From contig JAAHFX010000011.1 of the NCBI GenBank assembly GCA_010672785.1, positions 84,757 through 148,756 of the forward strand: a DNA stretch of 64,000 nucleotides, in the 5' to 3' direction. A model generated the notes under the pieces. That model was not told the DNA's origin. It worked only from the letters and a program-made list of their open reading frames with translations, and did no database searches. A program made the position numbers and the translations under genes. Shown in pieces: positions 46,165-55,751 of the stretch. This DNA comes from Sphaerospermopsis sp. SIO1G1. Lineage in GTDB: Bacteria; Cyanobacteriota; Cyanobacteriia; Cyanobacteriales; Nostocaceae. Within the stretch, counting starts at the first letter, position 1, and each line of letters begins with the position of its first letter.

Positions 46165-46296
46165 AGGGTTTGCTGTCCGCGTAGCTTGCCGTCAGGCTTA
46201 TGAATGTAAAAACCTTACATTTGAAGAAAAGTAGGCAATTTAAAATTGAAAAAGTGCAAGATATTTGAGGATAAGAACTAAAAAACCTTGCACTTC
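46165..46296. repeat. TIR-C element, copy 2
   Basis: Begins AGGGTTTGCTGTCCGCGTAG; the interior shares blocks AAAACCTTACATTT-like, AGTAGGCAATTT and AGATATTTGAGGA with the copy at 1053-1203. The right end is not well preserved. Confidence 0.5.
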
Positions 46297-46299
46297 ATC

Positions 46300-46426
46300 A
46301 GGACTTACGCACAAAATTTATCATCAGGGCTGGGTGTAGGGTGTAGGGTGTAGGGTGTAGGGGTTTTTTCCTTTTATGAACCTATTCTCCGAAAACCTTA
46401 TTTTTTAGTTCTTTTGCGTAAGTCCT
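46300..46426. repeat. TIR-E element with (GGGTGTA)n inside
   Basis: 127 bp with ends AGGACTTACGCACAAAA and TTTTGCGTAAGTCCT. The interior contains four GGGTGTA units (about 46331-46359). A further (TCACCTG)n array follows at about 46463-46494. Confidence 0.75.
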
Positions 46427-46462
46427 ATTCATATCACAATTAAAACTTACCAACTCTCTCAA

Positions 46463-46494
46463 ACTGTCACCTGTCACCTGTCACCTGTCACCTA
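46463..46494. repeat. Heptamer array (TCACCTG)n
   Basis: Four to five CTGTCAC/TCACCTG units just downstream of the 46528 gene. Confidence 0.8.
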
Positions 46495-46527
46495 GTCTTC
46501 ACAGATCACTTATTCACTAAAACCTAT

Positions 46528-47229
46528 TTAGTCAATTTTTCCTTCTTGTTCTAGTCGATATAGCTTAGAAGACTGCTCATAAAAAGCTGTAGTTGCAGCA
46601 GATTCCGAAGCGATTAAACGACGAATAACTTCATCAGAATTAGGAATTAAGGGATGTTCAACATGAACATAATCTAAAACACTATAGCGATACCAATGAG
46701 CTACTCTAGGATGAGGACGTAACCTTTCGCGGATGCGGTCTCCTACTACAAAATTGTGTTGAGTGAATAAATCATGCCAATATTCACGGGGACGTAAATT
46801 AATATGTCCTTCACTTTCTTGTTCAGGAACTGATGCTGAAAATACCACAACTGGAGCAACCTTAGTTAACCAGTTCACTAGAATAGGTGAAGTTTCTGGT
46901 TTGAGATGTTCTGCTACTTCTACAGATACTGATAAATCAAAAGATTTGTTAGTAAAGAAATTAGCGATCGCTTCCGAATCATTCAAATCCAAGCGGTGAA
47001 ATTCCACAGAAAATCCCGAAAAATCTGGTTGAGAATAGCCATCTACTGCTGTTACCTGTACCCCTAGTTTGGCTAATTCTTTGCTTAAATTGCCAGGGCC
47101 ACAACCAAAATCAGCAACTGTTTTCGGTTGAAAAATTTCTACAATAGCGGTAGCTATGCTTTGATAGTCCATATCAAAAAACCAGCTACTAAAATATTCT
47201 TCTGTGTAAGGAACATTCACCTGGGTCAT
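46528..47229 (-). CDS. Class I SAM methyltransferase
   Basis: 233 aa. Motif I is TVADFGCGPGNLSKELA (about 35-50), motif II VTAVDGYSQPDF, motif IV DLSVSVEVAEHLKPE. The C-terminal end (PREYWHDLFTQHNF) is typical of methyltransferases of small-molecule or glycan substrates. It is alone on its strand; substrate unknown. Confidence 0.85.
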   Translation of the reverse strand: MTQVNVPYTEEYFSSWFFDMDYQSIATAIVEIFQPKTVADFGCGPGNLSKELAKLGVQVTAVDGYSQPDFSGFSVEFHRLDLNDSEAIANFFTNKSFDLSVSVEVAEHLKPETSPILVNWLTKVAPVVVFSASVPEQESEGHINLRPREYWHDLFTQHNFVVGDRIRERLRPHPRVAHWYRYSVLDYVHVEHPLIPNSDEVIRRLIASESAATTAFYEQSSKLYRLEQEGKID

Positions 47230-47476
47230 AAATTCCTATCTTTGTTACTTTCTTCTAAATTGTTAAGTGCAAGTTTATCACGAACTTTTACCTGAATTAA
47301 TCAGATATTTTTGTTACCTATTTTCAAAACTCTATTTAATCATCAATAAAGGTTGTCAATCTATTTGAGGTTCACTGGTATATGAAGTTATGTAAAGGTG
47401 TATCTCCAGAAAAAGCTAATCCAGGGATGATAAGCTAAACATTGAAATATAAAAGTGACTTAGGATGTAGTGTTAA

Positions 47477-48529
47477 ATGGGTGTTTCCTCAACGGCTCCT
47501 CTCCTCCTTCGGGCTGCACGCGGTGAAAAGGTAGATCGTCCTCCTGTCTGGATGATGCGACAAGCAGGACGATACATGAAAGCATATCGAGACTTGCGGG
47601 AGAAATATCCTTCTTTTCGTCAACGCTCAGAAATTCCAGAAGTGGCAATCGAAGTTTCCCTCCAACCCTGGAAAGCTTTCCAACCCGATGGAGTAATTTT
47701 ATTTTCCGACATTGTCACCCCCCTACCAGGGATGGGTATTGATATGGATGTGGCGGAAGGTAAAGGCCCAATTATTAACGCGCCCATTCGCACTCAAGAA
47801 CAAATTGATCAATTACGTACTTTAGAACCAGATGAGTCCCTGCCATTCATTAAACCGATTTTGCAGGCATTAAGTCAGGAAGTAGGTAATAAATCAACGG
47901 TATTAGGCTTTGTGGGCGCACCTTGGACTTTAGCAGCTTACGCAGTGGAAGGTAAGGGTTCTAAAACCTATTCCATCATCAAAAACATGGCCTTCACAAA
48001 CCCAAAACTTTTAGATCAGCTACTGACTAAATTTGCTGAGTCTATTGCTAAGTATGTGTGCCATCAAATTGATTGTGGCGCTCAAGTTGTACAAATGTTT
48101 GATTCTTGGGCGGGAGAATTAAGCCCCCAAGATTATGAAATCTTTGCTGCACCCTATCAAAAAATGGTGTTTGACAAGGTGAAAGAAACCCATCCTGACA
48201 CACCTTTAATTTTGTTGGTGACAGGTAGTGCAGGGTTGCTAGAAAGAATGGCTAAATCTGGTGCAGATATCCTTACCATTGACTGGACAGTGGATATGGC
48301 TGATGCACGGACAAGATTAGGTAAGCAATGGAAAGTTCAGGGTAATCTTGATCCAGGTGTGTTATTTGGCTCTCAGGAATTTATCCGCGATCGCATTTTG
48401 GATACGGTTCGTAAAGCCGGCGACTGGGGACATATTCTCAACCTGGGACATGGTGTACTACCAACCACACCAGAAGAAAATGTTAAATTTTTCTTTGAAA
48501 CTGCCAAAAATCTCAACGTTTTGGTTTAG
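47477..48529 (+). CDS. hemE: Uroporphyrinogen decarboxylase
   Basis: 350 aa, decarboxylates uroporphyrinogen III to coproporphyrinogen III for heme and chlorophyll. The N-terminal signature RPPVWMMRQAGRYMKAYR and the second signature GFVGAPWTLAAYAVEG are present; complete. The start ATG 47477 fits cyanobacterial HemE N termini (MGVSSTAPLLLRAARGE). Confidence 0.97.
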   Translation: MGVSSTAPLLLRAARGEKVDRPPVWMMRQAGRYMKAYRDLREKYPSFRQRSEIPEVAIEVSLQPWKAFQPDGVILFSDIVTPLPGMGIDMDVAEGKGPIINAPIRTQEQIDQLRTLEPDESLPFIKPILQALSQEVGNKSTVLGFVGAPWTLAAYAVEGKGSKTYSIIKNMAFTNPKLLDQLLTKFAESIAKYVCHQIDCGAQVVQMFDSWAGELSPQDYEIFAAPYQKMVFDKVKETHPDTPLILLVTGSAGLLERMAKSGADILTIDWTVDMADARTRLGKQWKVQGNLDPGVLFGSQEFIRDRILDTVRKAGDWGHILNLGHGVLPTTPEENVKFFFETAKNLNVLV

Positions 48530-48544
48530 TTTATGGTTGAGTTG

Positions 48545-48563
48545 GGTGGGTTTTTTACCCACC
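48545..48563. terminator. Hairpin terminator between hemE and the 48589 gene
   Basis: GGTGGGT, five T, ACCCACC; 7-bp stem with a T-rich loop, located 16 bp after the hemE stop and between convergent genes, so it may serve both directions. Confidence 0.55.
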
Positions 48564-48588
48564 TAATTTGTAAAAGTTGATAGCATTT

Positions 48589-49677
48589 TTATTGAAAGCT
48601 AATATTCATTTTTCTGGATTGCATAATCTCTGTGAATAACTCTGTTGGTAATGCTACTTCCACCGGAGAGACACCAGGTTTATTAAGTTTACCTTCTAGC
48701 AATAATTGTGCGATGCTACCTGCACCTATCCCGGTAGCTATGGTTGTCTGTGCATGGGATACTGCGGAAGTATAAACTACTGTTTGATCATCTTTTTTTC
48801 CAGTCACTTCTGCCCTGACTGCTACCCCAATGCCGGTAAAATTATCTGTAAAATTAGTCATTTGATAACTAACTTGAGATAAAAATTCAATGGTTTCATC
48901 TTTCTGCATTAACCATTGGGGAAAAAGATTTGCAGTCATCCAAGTCAAATGATTATAAAAATCAGGAGTTGAACCAAATTTAGTAATTACGGTTTTGACT
49001 TCCGGAAAAGATGTAGGTAAAGTCACTGTTTCTGGCATATCAAACCAATAAACCCCACCTTTTTGTTCAGGATGTGGAAATGTAATTTCTTCTCTTTCTG
49101 TGTAGGGTTTCACTAACTGCCATTTGCCATTTATCCAGGCTGTAAAAGGTTGCTGTAAACCTAGGAAGGTAGTCCGCATCACAGTGATACCAGCACCACC
49201 AGAACCAGAAACCAAATAACTTAAATGGATTTTTTCAGGGGTATCTAACTTATCAATTAAATACCTGACTAAACTATTAGAAATACCAGGAAAAATGCCA
49301 GTATTGATAATAGCGGTTACTTCCGAATTGATTGCTTTTTCATTTAACTTCAATGCTTTTTGAGTATAGGAACGATGATCACTGACATCTACATAATTAA
49401 CACCTTGTTCAATGCAAAATTCTAAAACTTGGGTATCTCGATGGTGAAAAGGCCCTGCACAGTGAATAACCAAATTTGATTGAGCGATCGCATATTTTAA
49501 CTTTTCCGTTTCCTGTAAATCTAAACTTAAATATTCTACCCTTTCATGCAAATTTAAAAGATGTTTTTGAGAACGTCCAGTAATAGTAATATTGGCTTGT
49601 GTATATTTTAAAATATCCTCTGCAACTGCACCGCCAATTCTACCACCACCACCTAGAATTAATACTTTTTGTGTCAT
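48589..49677 (-). CDS. Saccharopine dehydrogenase-like NAD(P)-binding protein
   Basis: 362 aa. Rossmann loop VLILGGGGRIGGAVAEDIL (4-22), then the saccharopine dehydrogenase-like pattern LVIHCAGPFHHRDTQVLEFC and INTGIFPGISNSLVRYLID. The exact substrate is unknown in cyanobacteria. It lies head to tail with crtO, separated by a TIR-D element. Confidence 0.82.
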   Translation of the reverse strand: MTQKVLILGGGGRIGGAVAEDILKYTQANITITGRSQKHLLNLHERVEYLSLDLQETEKLKYAIAQSNLVIHCAGPFHHRDTQVLEFCIEQGVNYVDVSDHRSYTQKALKLNEKAINSEVTAIINTGIFPGISNSLVRYLIDKLDTPEKIHLSYLVSGSGGAGITVMRTTFLGLQQPFTAWINGKWQLVKPYTEREEITFPHPEQKGGVYWFDMPETVTLPTSFPEVKTVITKFGSTPDFYNHLTWMTANLFPQWLMQKDETIEFLSQVSYQMTNFTDNFTGIGVAVRAEVTGKKDDQTVVYTSAVSHAQTTIATGIGAGSIAQLLLEGKLNKPGVSPVEVALPTELFTEIMQSRKMNISFQ

Positions 49678-49703
49678 AATTAAAATTGAATAAACATTAC
49701 TTT

Positions 49704-49768
49704 AGATCCCCGACTTCTATCAAAATTTCAGATTGATAGACTAGATGAAAGTGAGAAGTCGGGGATCT
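49704..49768. repeat. TIR-D element (65 bp) between crtO and the 48589 gene
   Basis: AGATCCCCGACTTCT and AGAAGTCGGGGATCT, 15-bp perfect ends, total 65 bp, the same length as the element in cydAB. The interior differs from the other copy. Confidence 0.85.
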
Positions 49769-49781
49769 ACATCAAGTCTTA

Positions 49782-51464
49782 TCAACTAACCCGAAATATA
49801 GACTTAATTGTACTTCCCATATCTTTAAAAGCATGAGAAATCGGATGTTTAGACTGTAAGAATACCCTAGCACAATTTCGTCCAGGCATCCCGGAAATTG
49901 AACCACCAGGATGAGTACCCGCACCCGTTAAAAACAAATTATCAATGGGAGTTTTATAATTGGCTAATTCTGGTAAAGGTCTAAAAAACACCATTTGATC
50001 TAAAGTCATATCAATGTGATAATAATTCCCCTTATAAGCGCCTAATCTTTCTCCTAATTCTGCTGGACTTTCTACCCTTCTTGCAATAGTTGCTTGCTTT
50101 ACATTGGGTGCGTAAGTTGCTAATTTATCAACAACTTTATCTGCTACTTTATTTTTCAATTCATCAGTCCAACCTGTACCATTTAAACCCGTTCCTTCTG
50201 CACCTGCAATTTGATATGGAGCAAAAAATTCAATCCAAGCTGTATGTTTTCCACTCGGAGCTAAACTAGGATCAAGCATACTGGGAACTACCACATACAT
50301 GGAAGGATCACTATCAGGAATTTCCCCCAATGTACATTTACTGTGTGCTTGTTCTACATGATTCATTGAATCTGCAATTAAAATTGAACCAATTAAATAT
50401 TCATCCCGATGATGATGATGCTCAAAGATTAAGGGTTGATCTAATGCCAAATCAATTTTTAAGATAGTTTCATTATTATTAACAATTCGTCTTTCTAACC
50501 TTTCCCATAAACCACTATCAACATCATCAATATCACTTTTATCTGTCATTTGTAAAAACAAACGTTGAGCATCAATATTAGAAATTACTCCATATTTTGC
50601 CCGGTATTCTTGACCACTTTTTACCCTGACACCTTCAGCTTTATTATTATTAATTAACACCTTTTCAACCTGCTGTTCTGTGAGAATTACTCCACCTTTT
50701 TTAGTCACTAAATTCACCAATGCTTGCACTAAAGCACCAGTACCACCGCGAGGTCTAGCCATTCCTGGATTATGACGCATAGACATCATCATCACACCAA
50801 TAGCGAGATTTTTTTGAGATGGAGGCGCACCTAATTCAGAAGCTAATCTTGCTAAAGGTGCTTTGAGAAATTCTTCATCAAACCATTCATTAATAATATC
50901 CTCTGCACTATTTAACATCGTCCGCACAAAATCCATACTTTTTTGGGTTGAACCAACCACAGAGAATAAATCTTTAAATGTATTAGTATTATAATTTCCG
51001 AAAATATCTATAATTGATTTTGGCGGAGCATTAAACATGGGAATCATAGCGTTAACTACCTGTTGCCAATAATGGGTAAACTCTGCATATTTTTGAGCAT
51101 CTCTTTGATTATATTTAGCTATTTCTGCACAGGTTTTTTCTAAAGATTTATGTGCCAAAAAATATTTACCATCAGGATGAGGACAAAATACAACTGGGTC
51201 ACATTCTAGATATTCTAAACCATATTTTGTGAGTTGTAATTCTTCAACTACCGGACCTAAATGGATAAATTCATGGTCAATAGCACAGAGGTTAAATTTA
51301 AACCCTGGTGCTTGATCTGGGATACATTCTTCTGTTGTTGCTGCACCACCAGGAACGGGGCGTTTTTCTAATAAGAGGACGCTGTAACCAGCGTTGAGTA
51401 AATAAGCAGCACATACTAAACCATTGTGTCCTGCACCGATAATTATGACATCATATTCTTGCAT
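49782..51464 (-). CDS. crtO: Beta-carotene ketolase, CrtO type
   Basis: 560 aa. FAD-binding GAGHNGLVCAAYLLNAG at the N terminus and ETILKIDLALDQPL, TGAGTHPGGSISGMPGRNCARVFL at the C terminus match the CrtO/phytoene-desaturase-like ketolases of cyanobacteria closely (recalled resemblance to Synechocystis CrtO). It introduces keto groups into carotenoids such as echinenone. Paralogues of unknown function exist, so the assignment is strong but not absolute. Confidence 0.85.
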   Translation of the reverse strand: MQEYDVIIIGAGHNGLVCAAYLLNAGYSVLLLEKRPVPGGAATTEECIPDQAPGFKFNLCAIDHEFIHLGPVVEELQLTKYGLEYLECDPVVFCPHPDGKYFLAHKSLEKTCAEIAKYNQRDAQKYAEFTHYWQQVVNAMIPMFNAPPKSIIDIFGNYNTNTFKDLFSVVGSTQKSMDFVRTMLNSAEDIINEWFDEEFLKAPLARLASELGAPPSQKNLAIGVMMMSMRHNPGMARPRGGTGALVQALVNLVTKKGGVILTEQQVEKVLINNNKAEGVRVKSGQEYRAKYGVISNIDAQRLFLQMTDKSDIDDVDSGLWERLERRIVNNNETILKIDLALDQPLIFEHHHHRDEYLIGSILIADSMNHVEQAHSKCTLGEIPDSDPSMYVVVPSMLDPSLAPSGKHTAWIEFFAPYQIAGAEGTGLNGTGWTDELKNKVADKVVDKLATYAPNVKQATIARRVESPAELGERLGAYKGNYYHIDMTLDQMVFFRPLPELANYKTPIDNLFLTGAGTHPGGSISGMPGRNCARVFLQSKHPISHAFKDMGSTIKSIFRVS

Positions 51465-51584
51465 TATTTTTCTATAAAATTTGAGGTGATAAAATAATAA
51501 AATACATTATGAATATACAGCATTTTTATCTTTTTTGACAATATTTTTATTCTTTAAATTTGATTAATTTCTTCTGATTACCTT

Positions 51585-51770
51585 GTTCCCATACTCTGTA
51601 TAGGAATAAATTAAAATCTGGCTTTACTCTCGTTCCCATACTCTGTATAGGAATAAATTAAATCTGGCTTTACTCTCGTTCCCATACTCTGTATGGGAGT
51701 AAATTATACAAGGATCTGCCTTTTTTAGAGGTAGAACCTCTATATTACATTCCCAGTCTGGAGACTGGGA
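51585..51770. repeat. 46-47-bp tandem repeats and stem-loops
   Basis: Three tandem copies of a 46-47-bp unit (GTTCCCATACTCTGTATAGG ... CTGGCTTTACTCTC) start at 51585, 51632 and 51678. They are followed by the inverted repeats AGAGGT-AGA-ACCTCT and TCCCAGTC-TGGA-GACTGGGA (51751-51770). Located between glgA and crtO (both minus strand); possibly a terminator region or a degenerate element. Confidence 0.75.
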
Positions 51771-51788
51771 ACAAGAAGAATTAAAGAC

Positions 51789-53270
51789 TTACCAATGGTG
51801 TCGAATCCAATCGTAAAGCTCTAAATATTTCACACCGGGAACATTCCATGAATTGTCATATCTCATCCCCTGAATTGCCAATTGTTTAAACTCTTCAGGT
51901 TTTTGATACCACAAATCAATTGCTCTTCCCATTGCAGATTCTAACCCTTGGTTATCTTGTTCATAGAACACAAAACCATTACGTTTTTCAGGTGGTAAAT
52001 TCTGATCATAATCGTAGTCAAAAACAGTATTTACTAAACCACCAACTGCTCGCACAATGGGAACAGTTCCGTATTTTAAACCAATCATTTGGGTTAAACC
52101 ACAGGGTTCATAATTACTGGGAACAACAATCATATCTGCACCAGCATAAATTAGGTGAGATAATTCTTCATTGAATCCTAGTTCTAAATGAACATCTGGG
52201 TTATTATTTAAAACTTGTTTTTCATGTTGGAAATGAGCGTTAATTGCTGGTTCTGTAGCTGAACCTAATAATACAAATTGCGCTCCTTTACTCAAGGCGT
52301 AGTACATGGCATGATGAACCAAATGTACACCTTTTTGATTATCTAAACGACCAATATAGGCAATCAGAGGTTTTTTCTGATCATGACCTAACATCAATCT
52401 TTCGCGTAAAGCTTTTTTGTTATATGCTTTTAATTCAAAATCATCCCAATTATAATTATCGGAGATGTAAGGGTCAACTTCAGGATTCCAAAAATCGTAA
52501 TCAATACCGTTGAGAACACCACTGAATTTATCTTGTTGTAAATAAAGGGTATGTCCTAAACCACAACCTACTTCAGTAGTTTGAGCTTCTACCGCATGAT
52601 TTGGAGAAACGGTGGTAATTGCATTGGCATAATTAATTCCTGCTTTCATAAAATTGATAGCAAAAGGATTAAAATTATCCCGCAATTTATCGTATTGGAA
52701 GTAATAATCGGAACGGTTTAAATTGGTTGCTTCTAGAGTTTCTACTCCACCCATTCCTTGATGTTTAAAGTTATGAATGGTGTAACAAACCCGTTGATAT
52801 TCCATGCCATGATATTTATAAATTTCATACAACATGACAGGAATTAAACCAGTTTGCCAATCATGACAATGGATAATATCTGGACGTTTATTACTTTGCA
52901 GTAAAAATTCTAAAGCTGCTTTACTAAAGAAAGCAAACCTCATATTATCGTCATTGCAACCATAGTAACAACCTCTATGGAAGAAGTTATCCTGACTATG
53001 GGGTTCAATGAAGAAACAGACTCTACCGTGTACCCAACCACAGTATACGGAACAGTGGATACCTCCACCATACCAGGGTACCCACAAATTCAAATAAGCA
53101 TCATGTAGACCCCAGATGTGGTCATAACGCATATTGTCGTACATGGGTAGGATGAGTTCGACGGTGTTTCCCCGTCCTTCTAACTCCCTACTCAGTCCAT
53201 AGACGACATCCCCCAAACCTCCAGCTTTAATCACAGGAGCGCATTCTGAGGCAATTTGTACAATGTACAT
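51789..53270 (-). CDS. glgA: Glycogen synthase
   Basis: 493 aa, GT5 ADP-glucose-dependent glycogen/starch synthase. The nucleotide-sugar motif KAGGLGDVVYGLSREL (16-31), HCHDWQTGLIPVML and the C-terminal GADMIVVPSNYEPCGLTQMI are all present. Cyanobacteria usually have two GlgA isoforms; this cannot be assigned further with certainty. Complete. Confidence 0.95.
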   Translation of the reverse strand: MYIVQIASECAPVIKAGGLGDVVYGLSRELEGRGNTVELILPMYDNMRYDHIWGLHDAYLNLWVPWYGGGIHCSVYCGWVHGRVCFFIEPHSQDNFFHRGCYYGCNDDNMRFAFFSKAALEFLLQSNKRPDIIHCHDWQTGLIPVMLYEIYKYHGMEYQRVCYTIHNFKHQGMGGVETLEATNLNRSDYYFQYDKLRDNFNPFAINFMKAGINYANAITTVSPNHAVEAQTTEVGCGLGHTLYLQQDKFSGVLNGIDYDFWNPEVDPYISDNYNWDDFELKAYNKKALRERLMLGHDQKKPLIAYIGRLDNQKGVHLVHHAMYYALSKGAQFVLLGSATEPAINAHFQHEKQVLNNNPDVHLELGFNEELSHLIYAGADMIVVPSNYEPCGLTQMIGLKYGTVPIVRAVGGLVNTVFDYDYDQNLPPEKRNGFVFYEQDNQGLESAMGRAIDLWYQKPEEFKQLAIQGMRYDNSWNVPGVKYLELYDWIRHHW

Positions 53271-53537
53271 TCCTAGCCCTCACTTCATAAAACTTTAACT
53301 TACTATATAGCAATTGTTGGTTAGGGGATAGTCATCTGGAGAAAGAGGATGTGGAAAATACTTGTCTGGGTAAGAATATGTTTACTTCAGTGTAAGCATT
53401 TAGTCATCAGATATCAGCGATTTACCGAAACTCTGCAAATACAAAGAATGAAAATCAACATATCTCAAGTAGCGATCGCGTCGCAAATATCCTAATATAA
53501 AACTTGGTAAATTTATTGTTTGCTATCAAAATAATTT

Positions 53538-53768
53538 ATGCACCTATTTGAAAGTATTTTATCAGTCTCAGCCGCAGAAATTGAATTAGAATTAAAATTT
53601 ATTACTGAAATTAGTTGGTCTGAATTTTGGTTAAACCCCAGACATTTAAAGGGTAGTAATTTTTTAATGCGTTGGTCTCAAGGTGTTTGGAGTGAAAAAC
53701 GTTTAACTGATGCAATTTATAAAATTAATCAATTTTATGCAATTCCCTATGGTTCCAGTGGAATATAA
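53538..53768 (+). CDS. Small hypothetical protein
   Basis: 76 aa, MHLFESILSVSAAEIELELK, then RHLKGSNFLMRWSQGVWSEK and a C terminus FYAIPYGSSGI. The pattern looks like a real fold start cut short, so it may be an N-terminal remnant of a larger protein (a type II restriction endonuclease-like match is a weak recollection only). Confidence 0.45.
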   Translation: MHLFESILSVSAAEIELELKFITEISWSEFWLNPRHLKGSNFLMRWSQGVWSEKRLTDAIYKINQFYAIPYGSSGI

Positions 53769-53931
53769 ATTCTAGCTTCTGCAAAACAGTTTAGTTAAAG
53801 TTTTTTTAAAATTTGTTGCTATGTAACAAATTTTAACCCCAACTTAGTGAAAGTCAGGTAATATTAAACAGCTCATCATAAACATACCTAATAGATAATT
53901 TAGACAATCTCTATAAACGATAAAGAAAATT

Positions 53932-55146
53932 ATGAAACCGATTTATCATTCAGGTCAATTGACACAGGAACAACTTGATGAATTTAAAGAAGTATTTGAT
54001 TTGTTTGATGCTGATAGTAATGGTTCTCTAACTAGAGAAGAGTTAGTGAGTACAATGGGTTCTTTAGGAATGAGTCTAACAGATGAAGAACTAGAAGCTA
54101 TTTTCATCAAAGCTGATCCCGACTTAAGTGGAACTCTGGAATTTCCGGAATTTGTAGAATGGGTGGTCAATAAAGTCAACCTAACTTCCCAAGACGACCT
54201 ACGGGAAATCTTTTCACTGATTGATTTAGATGGTAATGGCTCCATCTCAGTGGATGAACTGCGTCAATTATTGGACTCGTTGAAGATTAATCTAGGAGAA
54301 GATGAACTGACTATACTCTTTGAAAAAGCAGATCGTGACAATAATGGTAAGATTGATTACAATGAATTCCTTGAAAGTGGCGAATTTTGGGGTCAAATCA
54401 AGTTAACCCTTGGTGTCACCCGTTCTTTTAAGGAAATTCTCAAGCAGTACACCCAACTAGCCCAAAATCCTCAAACAGGTTTTGGCACAATTAATCCACT
54501 ACCCTACGGTAAAGAAAATGCTGCAAAAATGGGATATGATGTCTCCCAACTTCCTGACGTAGTTTGGGAGTCTTCCTGTATGTGCGGTAATTCTTTCTCC
54601 CTAGGACCGATTAACAAAGATGAAACTGTTATTGATTTAGGATGTGGTGCAGGTGCTGATCTTTGTGTTGCTGCCAGTTTAGTTGGTGAAACAGGAAAAG
54701 TTATTGGTGTAGATATGACAGCAGCAATGGTGAAGAAGGCGCGTGAAAATGCAGAATTATGTAACCTAAATAATATTGAAGTTATTAAGGCTCCGTTTGA
54801 TATGGCTCAACACGAAGACATTCCCGAAAGTGTAGCCGATGTGGTCATTTCAAATGGAACATTTAATTTATCGCCTCGTAAGAAATGTGCCTTTGTACAA
54901 GCTTATAATTGTTTGAAACCCGGTGGTAGGTTTTATTTAGTCGATGTAGTTCGGGAAGGAAATTCGGAGTCGGAGACAGAAGAAGGAAGTTGGTGCGATT
55001 GTGTTGCAGGAGCAATACCTGTTTTCAAGGTGTTAGAAGTTATGGAATCAGTAGGATTTGTAGAATGTGAACATTTGGGTTACACAGGTTATCGTACATC
55101 TGACTATACAGTGGCAGCTACTTTCCGAGCTAAAAAAGCAGAGTAG
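53932..55146 (+). CDS. Calmodulin-like EF-hand / methyltransferase fusion
   Basis: 404 aa. Residues 1-150 contain four EF-hands with complete canonical loops: D26-E37, D62-E73, D98-E109 and D134-E145, arranged as in calmodulin. Residues about 155-400 are a SAM methyltransferase of the ArsM-like (UbiE/Methyltransf_31) group: SSCMCGNSFSLGP, TVIDLGCGAGADLCVAASL, LKPGGRFYLVDVV and a cysteine pair CDCVAGAIP. This suggests a calcium-regulated methyltransferase, possibly for arsenite or another soft substrate. The fusion occurs elsewhere in cyanobacteria to my recollection but its function is uncharacterised. Confidence 0.88.
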   Translation: MKPIYHSGQLTQEQLDEFKEVFDLFDADSNGSLTREELVSTMGSLGMSLTDEELEAIFIKADPDLSGTLEFPEFVEWVVNKVNLTSQDDLREIFSLIDLDGNGSISVDELRQLLDSLKINLGEDELTILFEKADRDNNGKIDYNEFLESGEFWGQIKLTLGVTRSFKEILKQYTQLAQNPQTGFGTINPLPYGKENAAKMGYDVSQLPDVVWESSCMCGNSFSLGPINKDETVIDLGCGAGADLCVAASLVGETGKVIGVDMTAAMVKKARENAELCNLNNIEVIKAPFDMAQHEDIPESVADVVISNGTFNLSPRKKCAFVQAYNCLKPGGRFYLVDVVREGNSESETEEGSWCDCVAGAIPVFKVLEVMESVGFVECEHLGYTGYRTSDYTVAATFRAKKAE

Positions 55147-55202
55147 TATTACTCATGAAGTCAGTAATTCAGTGCCTTGACTAAAAGAATGGGATACAAG
55201 CC

Positions 55203-55380
55203 CCGTCCTTCTAGGACGGCTTGATGGTAAAATTTAGGTATAGTCGCCATAGGGCATTGGGAGACTCTAAACAGACATGGAGGGACGGTAAGACCACTTG
55301 TGGCGCATCCTGGCGAAGTGTCAAGGAATCCTCGCTCCTTTAGGACGAGGAAGTATGTCAAGAGAAACATACATCATTGA
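55203..55380 (+). mobile_element. IS200/IS605 remnant: TnpB tail and right-end hairpins
   Basis: A 49-codon open frame (55231-55380) reads GHWETLNRHGGTVRPLVAHP, resembling the non-conserved C-terminal tails that follow TnpB zinc-finger domains. Two hairpins flank it: CCGTCCT-TCT-AGGACGG (55203-55219) and CCTCG-TCCT/AGGA-CGAGG (55330-55350), the latter followed by AAGTATGTCAAGAG, as at IS605 right ends where TnpB guide RNAs arise. The body of the element is absent. Confidence 0.5.
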
Positions 55381-55403
55381 GGAAGTTCTAACTTCTAATT
55401 AGA

Positions 55404-55510
55404 TACAGCAGATTTCGTTGCTATGAGGTACAAATCATAATTATGAAAATCTTGTGGGGTGGGTATCTTGCCCGCCAACAATGTACCTCATGACACCAGA
55501 AGGTGCTGTA
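55404..55510. repeat. TIR-A element, copy 4
   Basis: 107 bp, TACAGCAGATTTCGTTGC ... AGGTGCTGTA, flanked by TA. Same orientation as copy 2 (36473). Confidence 0.85.
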
Positions 55511-55659
55511 TATTTAATTTTCAGAAATATTGCAGCAATTCTCATTTGCAAAAATCAAATCAGTAAAATCAAACAACTGGAACTATTTTCATAGAATCAT
55601 TATTTTGATAATCAGATTTTATAGCTATAAGACTCTTAATTGATTCCCTGGACTATTTC

Positions 55660-55751
55660 AGCACTTACACACAATATCTCTCAAACCCTCATTGCTCCGT
55701 GTTCTCTGTGCCTCTGTGGTTTAATTATTCCATAGCTTGTGCGTAAGTTCT
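55660..55751. repeat. TIR-E element
   Basis: AGCACTTACACACAA ... TTGTGCGTAAGTTCT-like ends, 92 bp, interior CTCCGTGTTCTCTGTGCC. Confidence 0.65.

Noticed and set aside
51585..51715. CRISPR-like array of 46-47-bp repeats
   Set aside because: Repeats are directly adjacent with no unique spacers and no cas genes are nearby.
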